A stretch of DNA of 64,000 nt from an uncultured Maribacter sp. (GTDB lineage: Bacteria; Bacteroidota; Bacteroidia; Flavobacteriales; Flavobacteriaceae), in assembly GCA_947493885.1 (NCBI GenBank), contig CANLTE010000004.1, positions 1-64,000 of the forward strand, in the 5' to 3' direction. The notes below the pieces were generated by a model, which searched no databases, was not told the origin of the DNA, and was given only the letters and a program-made list of their open reading frames with translations. The position numbers and the translations under genes were made by a program. Below, one piece after another: positions 1 to 7,613 of this stretch. Positions within the stretch are counted from its first letter, which is position 1. Each line of letters starts with the position of its first letter.

Positions 1-72
1 TAGATGTTAGATCTACCACTGGCGAAGAAGCAAATGTAGATGTTAGATCTACCACTGGCGAAGAAGCAAATG
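1..72. repeat. 36-bp perfect tandem repeat inside the partial CDS
   Basis: Bases 1-36 and 37-72 are identical (unit beginning TAGATGTTAGATCTACCACT). The period is a multiple of three and preserves the reading frame. More copies may lie upstream of the window. Confidence 0.85.
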
Positions 73-89
73 TAGATAATAGAAATTAA
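1..89 (+). CDS. C-terminal end of a repeat-containing protein (partial)
   Basis: Only the last 29 codons are in the window, in the frame starting at base 3 and ending in TAA at 87-89. They encode two nearly complete copies of a 12-residue unit, VDVRSTTGEEAN, followed by VDNRN. The two copies are identical at the DNA level (36-bp period), so the repeat is young or kept homogeneous. No family can be named from this fragment. A strong hairpin with a T-tract follows 23 bases downstream, consistent with this being the real gene end. The protein itself lies upstream of the window. Confidence 0.6.
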   Translation, partial: DVRSTTGEEANVDVRSTTGEEANVDNRN

Positions 90-112
90 TAATAAAATAT
101 TATTAGAATCTC

Positions 113-148
113 AAAAAAGCTTTAAATAAATGTTTAAAGCTTTTTTTT
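113..148 (+). terminator. Hairpin with T-tract before the first kinase gene
   Basis: A 14-bp perfect stem (AAAAAAGCTTTAAA at 113-126 against TTTAAAGCTTTTTT at 133-146) with a 6-base loop runs into a T-tract. It can terminate the upstream repeat-protein gene. Because a related hairpin also precedes kinase 2, it may be part of the duplicated kinase leader. Confidence 0.7.
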
Positions 149-156
149 ATACCTTG
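148..156 (+). promoter_or_regulatory. TATACCTTG box, kinase 1 leader
   Basis: The sequence TTTTTTATACCTTG lies directly after the hairpin T-tract and 28 bases before the ATG at 185. The same 14-mer precedes all three kinase genes. It resembles, but does not exactly match, the Bacteroidetes -7 element TAnnTTTG, so a promoter role is an inference. Confidence 0.4.
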
Positions 157-184
157 TAGGTATTAGTTTGCGTTATACTTATAT

Positions 185-2290
185 ATGTCTTACAAAAAAA
201 TACTGATTTTCAGCCTTATAAACGTATTTCTATTTGGTTGCTCAACCAAAATAGAAGAAAAAACTACTCCTCAAAAAAAATCAAAAGAGTTGGATAGTAT
301 TGCTTTATGGCTAGAAAAAGGTAGAAATAAAAAAAATAATGAGGATGAAAGATTTCATTATCTAAAAAAGGCACAAACAACCATAAAAAACATCAATGAT
401 GACTCTTTGAGAGCAAGACAATTGTCTAAACTATCACTTGCTTACCTAAAATTAGAAAAAAATGAAACTTTTAGAAAAGTAAACCATGAAACCATACAAT
501 TAGCAAAAAAAATAGGAGATTCTGTAACTCAAGCAGAATCTTATTGGGATTTAGCTGGGTTTTATAAAAATATAGTTATGGCTCCTGATAGCTCTTATTT
601 TTATTATTCTGAAGCTCAAAAGTTGTATAGAGGGTTGGGTAACCAGAAACTTGCTGGTAACATGTTATATAATATGGCTGTTGTTCAAGCAGACACCAGA
701 GATTATACTGGTAGTGAAATTAATACTATTAAGGCTTTAGAAATATTAAAACCCTTAGGAGACAACCTTCGCATATATAGATGTTACAATATGTTAGGCA
801 TCAACTCTAAATACCTTAAGGCATATGACCGTGGTATTGAATTTTATAACAAAGCTTTAGAATATGCAATCAAATTAGAAAATAGCGAGGAACAAAAAAT
901 TGGATTATTAAATAATATAGGTTCCTTATATTTAGGCAAAAATAATTACACTAAAGCTGCCGAGTATTTTGACAAAGTTGTTAGTAACAATAATTATAGA
1001 AAAAAGAAGCCCGATACTTATTCAAAATCACTGAACCAATTGGGATATTGTAAACTAAAACTAGGGCAACATGACAATCTACCTTGGTTATTTTTGGAAG
1101 CAGAAAGAATCTTAGACAGCGTTCAAGAACTTCATGGATTATCTGGTACACTAAAAAATTTGGGAGAATTTTATTTTACGGTAGAAAACGATACTTCAAA
1201 ATCAATAGCATATGGCAAAAAAGCTTTCAATCTCGCCAGAGTAAGCAAAAATAATGAAGGCTTATTAGATGGTTTAGAATTTCTAACTCGTGTAGACACA
1301 AAAAATGCTGCCAAACACGCAGAAGCTTACATTCAATTAAACGACAGTTTAGTAGATGCAGAACGCGCTGCTCGTGATAAATTTGCTCGTATCCGTTTTG
1401 AAACGGATGAATTTATTGCAGAAAACGAAACTTTAGAAAAACAAAAACAACTGTGGACAGGCATTGCTATTGGACTATTACTTTTAGCAGGAGCTTTATT
1501 TATAATTATTGACCAGAGGGTTAAAAATCAGCGTCTTAAATTTCAACAAGAACAACAAGCTAGTAACCAAGAAATATTTAATCTCATGCTTTCTCAAAAA
1601 CAAAAAGTGCAAGAAGGAAAGCAAATGGAACAAAAACGAATTTCGGAAGAGTTACATGATGGTGTTCTTGGTAAAATGCTTGGTGCCCGAATGGTACTTA
1701 CTGGTTTAAATAAACGCAGTGGCGACGAGGTTATTCAAGAAAGAGCTCATGCAATAGCTACTCTAAAAGATATCGAAGGTGAAGTACGCTCTATTTCCCA
1801 TGAACTGAGTCACAATGCGTACCAAAAAATTCACAACTTTATCAATTCCATTGAAGATTTGCTAAATGGTATTCAAAAAAGTTCGGGTATTAATTACGAT
1901 TTTAGTTACGACCATGATATTGAGTGGGATGAACTTAGCGGTGATATTAAAATTAACACCTATAGAATGATTCAGGAATGTATGCAAAACTCCCGGAAGC
2001 ATGCAGAGTGTACTGAGGTTTTTGTAAATTTTGATATTTACGATAGTAATTTTGTAATTGCCATGGGTGATAACGGCAAAGGCTTTAAACAAGATAAAGA
2101 AAGAAAAGGTATTGGAATGCGTAACCTCCAATCAAGAATCAAAAAGCTAGATGGTCAATTGGATATTGAATCTACTCTAGGTAAAGGAACAAAAATAACA
2201 TTGACTGTTCCAATCCCTGAGAAAGAAGAGTCAGAAGAAGAAAATCAACCAATTGCGGAGCATAGTGAAATTAATCAACCGCAAACATAA
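185..2290 (+). CDS. TPR-domain sensor histidine kinase (paralogue 1 of 3)
   Basis: This is a 701-residue sensor kinase. A lipoprotein-like signal ends at Cys19 (LFGC). A helical, TPR-rich sensor region follows (about 60-390), then one membrane span near 422-443 (TGIAIGLLLLAGALF), a short coiled coil, a HisKA_3 dimerisation domain with the phospho-acceptor His491 (EELHDGVLGKML), and an HATPase_c domain with NSRKHAE, GDNGKGF and GIGMRNLQ motifs. The TPR part would face the periplasm and the kinase part the cytoplasm. HisKA_3 kinases normally pair with LuxR/NarL-type regulators, and one is encoded at the end of this cluster. If Cys19 is lipidated, the protein would be anchored at both ends. The C-terminal tail is acidic and variable. 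The ligand is unknown. Confidence 0.9.
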   Translation: MSYKKILIFSLINVFLFGCSTKIEEKTTPQKKSKELDSIALWLEKGRNKKNNEDERFHYLKKAQTTIKNINDDSLRARQLSKLSLAYLKLEKNETFRKVNHETIQLAKKIGDSVTQAESYWDLAGFYKNIVMAPDSSYFYYSEAQKLYRGLGNQKLAGNMLYNMAVVQADTRDYTGSEINTIKALEILKPLGDNLRIYRCYNMLGINSKYLKAYDRGIEFYNKALEYAIKLENSEEQKIGLLNNIGSLYLGKNNYTKAAEYFDKVVSNNNYRKKKPDTYSKSLNQLGYCKLKLGQHDNLPWLFLEAERILDSVQELHGLSGTLKNLGEFYFTVENDTSKSIAYGKKAFNLARVSKNNEGLLDGLEFLTRVDTKNAAKHAEAYIQLNDSLVDAERAARDKFARIRFETDEFIAENETLEKQKQLWTGIAIGLLLLAGALFIIIDQRVKNQRLKFQQEQQASNQEIFNLMLSQKQKVQEGKQMEQKRISEELHDGVLGKMLGARMVLTGLNKRSGDEVIQERAHAIATLKDIEGEVRSISHELSHNAYQKIHNFINSIEDLLNGIQKSSGINYDFSYDHDIEWDELSGDIKINTYRMIQECMQNSRKHAECTEVFVNFDIYDSNFVIAMGDNGKGFKQDKERKGIGMRNLQSRIKKLDGQLDIESTLGKGTKITLTVPIPEKEESEEENQPIAEHSEINQPQT

Positions 2291-2324
2291 TCTTCATATT
2301 CTTTTGAAGTTCAAAAAAATATAG

Positions 2325-2359
2325 AAAAGCTTTACTCTAAATTGTTTAAGGCTTTTTTT
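2325..2359 (+). terminator. Hairpin with T-tract between kinases 1 and 2
   Basis: A 10-bp stem (AAAAGCTTTA / TTTAAGGCTTTT, one G-U pair) is followed by seven T. It has the same AAAAGCTTTA core and T-tract as the hairpin at 113-148, so it is both a likely terminator for kinase 1 and a repeated leader element of kinase 2. Confidence 0.6.
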
Positions 2360-2367
2360 ATACCTTG
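2359..2367 (+). promoter_or_regulatory. TATACCTTG box, kinase 2 leader
   Basis: Second copy of the TTTTTTATACCTTG element, 18 bases before the ATG at 2386. Its conservation between paralogues whose flanking bases have diverged argues for function. A promoter (-7-like) role is inferred. Confidence 0.4.
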
Positions 2368-2385
2368 TCGGGCACTAAGTTTTAG

Positions 2386-4473
2386 ATGTACCACAAAAAA
2401 CCACTGATAACCACATTTATAATATTACTTCTATTTAGCTGTTCCACTAAATCTGAAGTAAAAACAAGTACCTCAGAATCTACCGAAACCGACAGTATAA
2501 GGAAATGGATTAAAAATGGTAGAAACAAAGAAAATACCAACCAAAAAAGGTTGTTTTATATTAAAAAAGCGCAAACAACTATTCGCAATATTGACAATGA
2601 CTCTCTAAAAGCCAGACTACTATCTAAACTCTCATTGGCTTATCTAAGACTAAAAAAAAACAATAGGTTTCAAGAAGTAAACAAAGCAACTATTTTGCTT
2701 TCCAAAAAACTAGGAGATTCCCTAACTTTAGCGGAATCTTATTGGGATTTAGGAGAATTCCATACCAGGGCAGATAGTGCTTACTATTACTATTCGAAGG
2801 CTCATAAATTGTATCATAATCTTGATAAAAAAATTACAGCTGCTCGCATGCTTTACAATATGGCTGTGGTTCAAGGAAATATGAAAGACTATACAGGTAG
2901 TGAAATTAACACTATACAAGCGCTGGAGTTGCTAAAAAACTCTGACAATTATAAACGTCTTTATAATTGTTATAACCAATTAGGAATAACATCCAACAAT
3001 CTTAATGCTTACGACAAAGCGATATCTAATTACAACAAAGCCTTAGGGTATGCCATGAAGTTAGATAACCATAAAACCTTAAAACTAAGTCTTATTAATA
3101 ATATTGGTTTTGTTTATTTAAGTAGAAAAGATTACGTCAACGCTGCTATTAATTTCAGGCAAGTTGTAAAGAATGACAGTGTTAAATTCAAAGACCCCAA
3201 GCTTTATGGAAAAGCTCTTAACAACTTAGCTTATTGCTATCTTAAACTAAACAAACAAGATGACATTCCTGAACTATTCTTTAAGGCCGAAAAAATATTG
3301 GATACAGTTAATGATTTTCAAGGTTTAGCGCTAACTATAAGGAATATTGCAGAATATTATGCCACAAAAAAAGATACTTTAAAATCTATATTATATATAG
3401 ATAAAAGTTATATCATTTCTAAAGCAAGTGCTGATAATGAAGGTCAATTAAATGCTTTAAAGTTATTAGCCAATGTGGATACTAAAAACTCCGCACGATA
3501 CGCTAAAAGTTACATAAAACTGAAAGATAGTTTGATACAAGAAGAACGTTCAGCTCGTGATAAATTTGCACGTATTCGTTTTGAAACCAATGAATTTATT
3601 GCTGAAAACGAAACTTTGGCAAAACAAAAACAGTTATGGACAGGTATTGCCATTGGACTATTACTTTTAGCTATTGCTATATTTGTTATTGTCAACCAAA
3701 GAGCCAAAAACCAGCGCCTTATATTTCAACAAAAACAACAGACTAACAACCAGGAAATATTTAACCTGATGCTTTCTCAGAAACAGAAAATGCAAGAAGG
3801 AAAGCAAATAGAACAAAAACGAATTTCAGAAGAATTACATGATGGTGTTCTTGGTAAAATGCTTGGCATAAGAATGTTACTTACAGGTTTAAATAAAAGA
3901 ACAGGTGACGATGTCATAAAAGAAAGAACAAAAGCCATCTCTGCACTTAGAGATATTGAAATTGAGGTGCGTTCCATTTCTCACGAGCTTAATGATAATG
4001 CATATCAGAAAATAAACGACTTTATTAATGCCATTGAATACTTGCTTATGGGCTTTCAAAAAAGTTCGGGCATCAATTACAACTTTAGCTACGACCAAGA
4101 TATTGAGTGGGATGAACTTAGCGGTGATATTAAAATTAACACCTATAGAATGATTCAGGAATGTATGCAAAACTCCTGGAAGCATGCAGAGTGCACTGAA
4201 GTTTTTGCAAATTTTGATATTTATGATAGTAATTTTGTAATTGCCATAGGAGATAACGGTAAAGGCTTTAAACAAGATAAAGAAAGAAAAGGTATTGGAA
4301 TGCGTAACCTCCAATCTAGAATCAAAAAGCTAGATGGACAATTAGATATTATATCTGCTCTAGGTAAAGGAACAAAAATAACCCTGACTATTCCACTTTC
4401 TATTTTGAACAAACAAAAAATAGAACATAACCCACACTTAAAAATCAGGAAAAACTATCCAATACAAACATAA
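2386..4473 (+). CDS. TPR-domain sensor histidine kinase (paralogue 2 of 3)
   Basis: This 695-residue paralogue of the 185-2290 kinase has the same layout: lipoprotein-like signal with Cys19 (LLFSC), TPR-type sensor region, one membrane span (TGIAIGLLLLAIAIF), HisKA_3 domain with His485, and HATPase_c domain. The sensor half is only moderately similar to paralogue 1. The part from RDKFARIRFET onward is nearly the same, with long DNA-identical stretches around 4097-4175 and 4270-4310. One distinctive change is NSWKHAE where both paralogues have NSRKHAE, from a single C-to-T change in the ATP-lid region. The catalytic motifs GDNGKGF and GIGMRNL are intact, so it should be active. It is separated from kinase 1 by a terminator-like hairpin, so it probably has its own transcript. 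Confidence 0.9.
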   Translation: MYHKKPLITTFIILLLFSCSTKSEVKTSTSESTETDSIRKWIKNGRNKENTNQKRLFYIKKAQTTIRNIDNDSLKARLLSKLSLAYLRLKKNNRFQEVNKATILLSKKLGDSLTLAESYWDLGEFHTRADSAYYYYSKAHKLYHNLDKKITAARMLYNMAVVQGNMKDYTGSEINTIQALELLKNSDNYKRLYNCYNQLGITSNNLNAYDKAISNYNKALGYAMKLDNHKTLKLSLINNIGFVYLSRKDYVNAAINFRQVVKNDSVKFKDPKLYGKALNNLAYCYLKLNKQDDIPELFFKAEKILDTVNDFQGLALTIRNIAEYYATKKDTLKSILYIDKSYIISKASADNEGQLNALKLLANVDTKNSARYAKSYIKLKDSLIQEERSARDKFARIRFETNEFIAENETLAKQKQLWTGIAIGLLLLAIAIFVIVNQRAKNQRLIFQQKQQTNNQEIFNLMLSQKQKMQEGKQIEQKRISEELHDGVLGKMLGIRMLLTGLNKRTGDDVIKERTKAISALRDIEIEVRSISHELNDNAYQKINDFINAIEYLLMGFQKSSGINYNFSYDQDIEWDELSGDIKINTYRMIQECMQNSWKHAECTEVFANFDIYDSNFVIAIGDNGKGFKQDKERKGIGMRNLQSRIKKLDGQLDIISALGKGTKITLTIPLSILNKQKIEHNPHLKIRKNYPIQT

Positions 4474-4588
4474 AAATAATAGCTCCTGTAAACACAAAGT
4501 AAATATTAATCTTATAAGCTCAACAATGTCCTTGTACGAAGTAAATGGGTCAATAGTAAGAATTTAAATACCGAAAAGCATTTAAAAG

Positions 4589-4607
4589 GTTTAAATAGAC
4601 TTTAAAC
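4589..4607 (+). promoter_or_regulatory. Hairpin in the kinase 3 leader
   Basis: GTTTAAA (4589-4595) and TTTAAAC (4601-4607) form a 7-bp stem upstream of the third TATACCTTG box. It sits where kinases 1 and 2 have their hairpins, though the sequence has drifted and the T-tract is separated from it. The rest of the 181-base gap shows no gene. Confidence 0.4.
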
Positions 4608-4628
4608 AATTTTGTTTATATCATTTTT

Positions 4629-4637
4629 TATACCTTG
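4629..4637 (+). promoter_or_regulatory. TATACCTTG box, kinase 3 leader
   Basis: Third copy of TTTTTTATACCTTG, 17 bases before the ATG at 4655, matching the spacing in front of kinase 2. Confidence 0.4.
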
Positions 4638-4654
4638 CTCTGTACTACTTTCAT

Positions 4655-6754
4655 ATGCTTAATAAAAAAATATTATTAATAAGCTTCATAAGTTTAACAT
4701 TATGTAGCTACACAACAACGTTAAGAGGGCAAGACCTTCAAAAAACTCCTAGGATAAGTGACAGTATAACGAGTTGGATTTCTGAAGGAAGAAATGTAAA
4801 CCATAGTCTCGAAAACAGAGATTTGTTTCTAAAAAAAACCTCCGATGCTATAAAAAAAGTAAAAAACGACTCTTTAAAAACGAAATACTTATCCAAACTT
4901 TCTTTAGCATATTTTAAACTAAAAAACTACAAGAATTTTAAGAAGATAAATAAGGAAACCCTTCTCCTATCAATAAAAATTGGAGATTCAGTAGCCCAAG
5001 CAGAATCTTATTGGGATATGGCATCCTATTATGAAAAGGTTAATCGTACTCCAGATAGTGCTTACTATTACTATTCTGAAGCTCATAAATTGTATGACAA
5101 CCTAAAGAAAATAAGCTTTTCTGCTCGAATGATCTATAATATGGCTAATGTTCAGGCAGATACCCGAGACTATACCGGAAGCGAAATAAATGCCATTAAA
5201 GCTCTTGAGATACAAAAAACACTTAAAGACGACAAACGTATTTATATGTGTTACAATCTTCTAGGAATTAACGCTAGGAGACTTAAAGCATATGACAGGG
5301 CCATTGAGTATTACAATATTGCCCTTAAATATGCCGAAAAACTTGATGATTTTGAAATTGAAAAAAACATCATTTTAAACAACATAGGCTATGCTTATTT
5401 TGCTAAGAAAGATTATGTAACAGCAAGCAGATATTTTAAATTAATTTCTGAAAATAAAAATCTAATAAATATTGACCCAGTAGGCTATTCAAGAGCCTTA
5501 AACAACTTAGGAGAAACGTTTTTAAAGCAAAAAAAAATGGATAGTTTGCCTAAGTTATTTTTTAATGCAAAGAACATCTTAATTAATGCACAAGCGGATT
5601 ATGAGTTGGGTATTGTTTTCCCCAATATTGCTGAGTATTATTTAACTCAAAAAGATACTATTAAAGCCTTGCATTATGCTCAAAAAACATACAATTTATC
5701 CAAAATAAATGGTGAAATCGATGGCATTTTAACCGCATTAAAAATTCTGACGCATATTGATTCAAAAAATGCAACCCAACATGTCGCAAACTACATTCGT
5801 TTAAGTGATAGTCTACAATTGGCAGAAAGAAAATCCAGAAACAAATTTGCTCGTATTAGATTTGAGACTGATGAATTTATTGCAGAAAACCAGACGTTAG
5901 AAAAACAAAAACAATTGTGGATAGGTATTGCCGTTAGTCTTTTACTATTAGCTATAGCTTTATTCATTATTATATACCAAAGAGTAAAAAACCAAAAACT
6001 TAAATTTCTTCAAAAACAACAAGTCAGTAATCAGGAAATATTTAATCTCATGCTTTCCCAGAGGAAAAAAATTCAAGAAGGTAGGCAAATTGCACAAAAA
6101 AGAATTTCAGAAGAATTACATGACGGAGTTCTAGGTAAAATGCTTGGCGCTAGAATGTTACTTACTGGGTTAAATAAAAGAAATGGTGAAACCGTTATTA
6201 AAGAGCGTGCTAAAGCAATTTCGGCACTTAGAGACATAGAAAGCGAAGTACGATTAATATCACATGAACTTAATTATAACTCGTATCAAAAGATTAACAA
6301 CTTCGTTGTTTCCATAGAGGAGTTATTAATAGGACTCAAAAAAAACTCAGGAATTGATTATTATTTTAGTTATAATCAAGACATTGAATGGGATGAATTG
6401 AGCGGAGATATCAAAATTAATACCTATAGAATGATTCAAGAGGGTATACAAAACTCACGAAAACATGCAGAATGCACTGAGGTTTTTGTAAACTTTAACA
6501 TATATAATAAAAAATTTGTAATTGCCATGGGAGATAATGGTAAAGGTTTTAAATTTGATAAAGAAAGAAAAGGTATTGGAATGCGAAACCTCCAATCTCG
6601 AATTAAAAAACTTAATGGTCTTCTTGAAATTGAATCTGAGTTGGGCAAGGGAACAGTGATAACACTAACAATTCCTATTCCCGATAATAAAGAAAAGTCA
6701 AGAAAAAGCCATTTGGTTTCTGAACAAAACAAAATTTATCAAACACAAGCTTAA
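4655..6754 (+). CDS. TPR-domain sensor histidine kinase (paralogue 3 of 3)
   Basis: This 699-residue third paralogue has a hydrophobic N-terminus, TPR-type sensor region, one membrane span (GIAVSLLLLAIALF), HisKA_3 with His489 (EELHDGVLGKML) and HATPase_c with GDNGKGF and GIGMRNL. Unlike the other two it lacks a convincing lipobox: Cys17 is preceded by Leu (LTLC). The N-terminus is therefore more likely cleaved by signal peptidase I or left as an anchor. It is the most divergent copy, including MIQEGIQNS where the others have MIQECMQNS. It ends 14 bases before the response regulator gene, with no hairpin between, so these two are very likely co-transcribed and this is the most probable cognate kinase. 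Confidence 0.9.
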   Translation: MLNKKILLISFISLTLCSYTTTLRGQDLQKTPRISDSITSWISEGRNVNHSLENRDLFLKKTSDAIKKVKNDSLKTKYLSKLSLAYFKLKNYKNFKKINKETLLLSIKIGDSVAQAESYWDMASYYEKVNRTPDSAYYYYSEAHKLYDNLKKISFSARMIYNMANVQADTRDYTGSEINAIKALEIQKTLKDDKRIYMCYNLLGINARRLKAYDRAIEYYNIALKYAEKLDDFEIEKNIILNNIGYAYFAKKDYVTASRYFKLISENKNLINIDPVGYSRALNNLGETFLKQKKMDSLPKLFFNAKNILINAQADYELGIVFPNIAEYYLTQKDTIKALHYAQKTYNLSKINGEIDGILTALKILTHIDSKNATQHVANYIRLSDSLQLAERKSRNKFARIRFETDEFIAENQTLEKQKQLWIGIAVSLLLLAIALFIIIYQRVKNQKLKFLQKQQVSNQEIFNLMLSQRKKIQEGRQIAQKRISEELHDGVLGKMLGARMLLTGLNKRNGETVIKERAKAISALRDIESEVRLISHELNYNSYQKINNFVVSIEELLIGLKKNSGIDYYFSYNQDIEWDELSGDIKINTYRMIQEGIQNSRKHAECTEVFVNFNIYNKKFVIAMGDNGKGFKFDKERKGIGMRNLQSRIKKLNGLLEIESELGKGTVITLTIPIPDNKEKSRKSHLVSEQNKIYQTQA

Positions 6755-6768
6755 AAACAATCACACTA

Positions 6769-7437
6769 ATGGATGTAATACGTATACTAGCCGTTGATGA
6801 CCATGAAATGACAACTATGGGATATAAATATATTCTAGAGGGGTCAGAATTTGAAGATTTTGAAGTCACCGTAGATATTGGAAAAGGGTTTGAACATGGT
6901 AAAGAAAAAATTGAATTTTCTGCACGCTCTTTAAAATACGATATTATATTGTTAGACATACAAATGTTTCCAGTAGATTCAGGAGACCCAAGAAGTGGTG
7001 AAGATTTGGGTAAACTAGCAAGGGAAATTGTTCCGGAATCTAAAGTTGTATTCATGTCTTCTTTTAATGATCAATATAGAATTAATAGCATATATAAGTC
7101 AGTTGACCCCGATGGTTATATGGTTAAAGCTGAAATTGATGAACAATCATTAAAAGCAATGGTAAAAACGGTGATTAAAAAGCCTCCATATTATACCGCT
7201 GGTGCCTTAGCAGCCATAAGGAAAAGAGTAGCTAATGATTTAATTATCGATGAGCAAGATAAAAAAATACTATATCACCTATCCAGAGGCACAAGAACTA
7301 AAGATATTGCTCCTCTAATTGCTTCTGCAAACACAACGGTGGAAACTAGAAAAAGGCATTTAAAAGTACTTTTTGGTATCGAAAACGGTAATGATTTTGC
7401 TTTAATCGAAGAAGCTAAAAAACGAGGATTTATTTAA
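6769..7437 (+). CDS. LuxR/NarL-type response regulator
   Basis: This is a 222-residue regulator. The receiver domain (1 to about 135) has the acidic pair Asp10/Asp11, the phospho-acceptor Asp63 (ILLDIQM), a Ser at the switch position (FMSSFND) and the conserved Lys (YMVKAE). A GerE-type helix-turn-helix follows (about 160-215: DKKILYHLSRGTRTKDIA ... VETRKRHLKVLF). The loop after Asp63 (FPVDSGDPRSGEDLG) is longer than the usual DxxMPxMDG loop, so the receiver is slightly atypical. It is the only regulator gene beside three HisKA_3 kinases, which suggests that all three inputs may converge on it. That is inference from gene context. Confidence 0.9.
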   Translation: MDVIRILAVDDHEMTTMGYKYILEGSEFEDFEVTVDIGKGFEHGKEKIEFSARSLKYDIILLDIQMFPVDSGDPRSGEDLGKLAREIVPESKVVFMSSFNDQYRINSIYKSVDPDGYMVKAEIDEQSLKAMVKTVIKKPPYYTAGALAAIRKRVANDLIIDEQDKKILYHLSRGTRTKDIAPLIASANTTVETRKRHLKVLFGIENGNDFALIEEAKKRGFI

Positions 7438-7520
7438 CAGCCCTTACGATATTCTTAATTTTCACAACAAAAAAGAAGGGTTTTTATTACGTTTTAACCA
7501 AAAAAAGTGAAAAAAAAGCA

Positions 7521-7548
7521 AAAACCTCCGAATTTCGGAGGTTTTTTT
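7521..7548 (+). terminator. Rho-independent terminator after the response regulator
   Basis: Perfect stem AAAACCTCCG / CGGAGGTTTT with a 4-base loop (AATT) followed by a T-run. The A-run on the other side means it could work in both directions. Confidence 0.85.
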
Positions 7549-7573
7549 CTGTATCATCAATATCCATTAAAAT

Positions 7574-7581
7574 TATATTTG
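7574..7581 (+). promoter_or_regulatory. -7 promoter element (TATATTTG)
   Basis: Exact match to the Bacteroidetes -7 consensus TAnnTTTG, placed just after the terminator and 32 bases before the ATG at 7614. No clear -33 TTG at standard spacing. Confidence 0.5.
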
Positions 7582-7613
7582 TTACATATTGTTAATGAAT
7601 TGCTCCGATATTT

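Noticed and set aside
1-72. CRISPR-like repeat
   Set aside because: The units are directly adjacent without spacers and are in frame in a coding region.
1862-2131. Antisense ORF (89 aa), related to the 141-aa antisense ORF at 3889-4314
   Set aside because: They resemble each other only because the sense kinase genes are near-identical there. No promoter or conserved protein feature is seen on the antisense strand.
6675-7055. 126-aa minus-strand ORF over the kinase 3 end and regulator start
   Set aside because: It lies fully antisense to two clear coding regions and has no recognisable motif.
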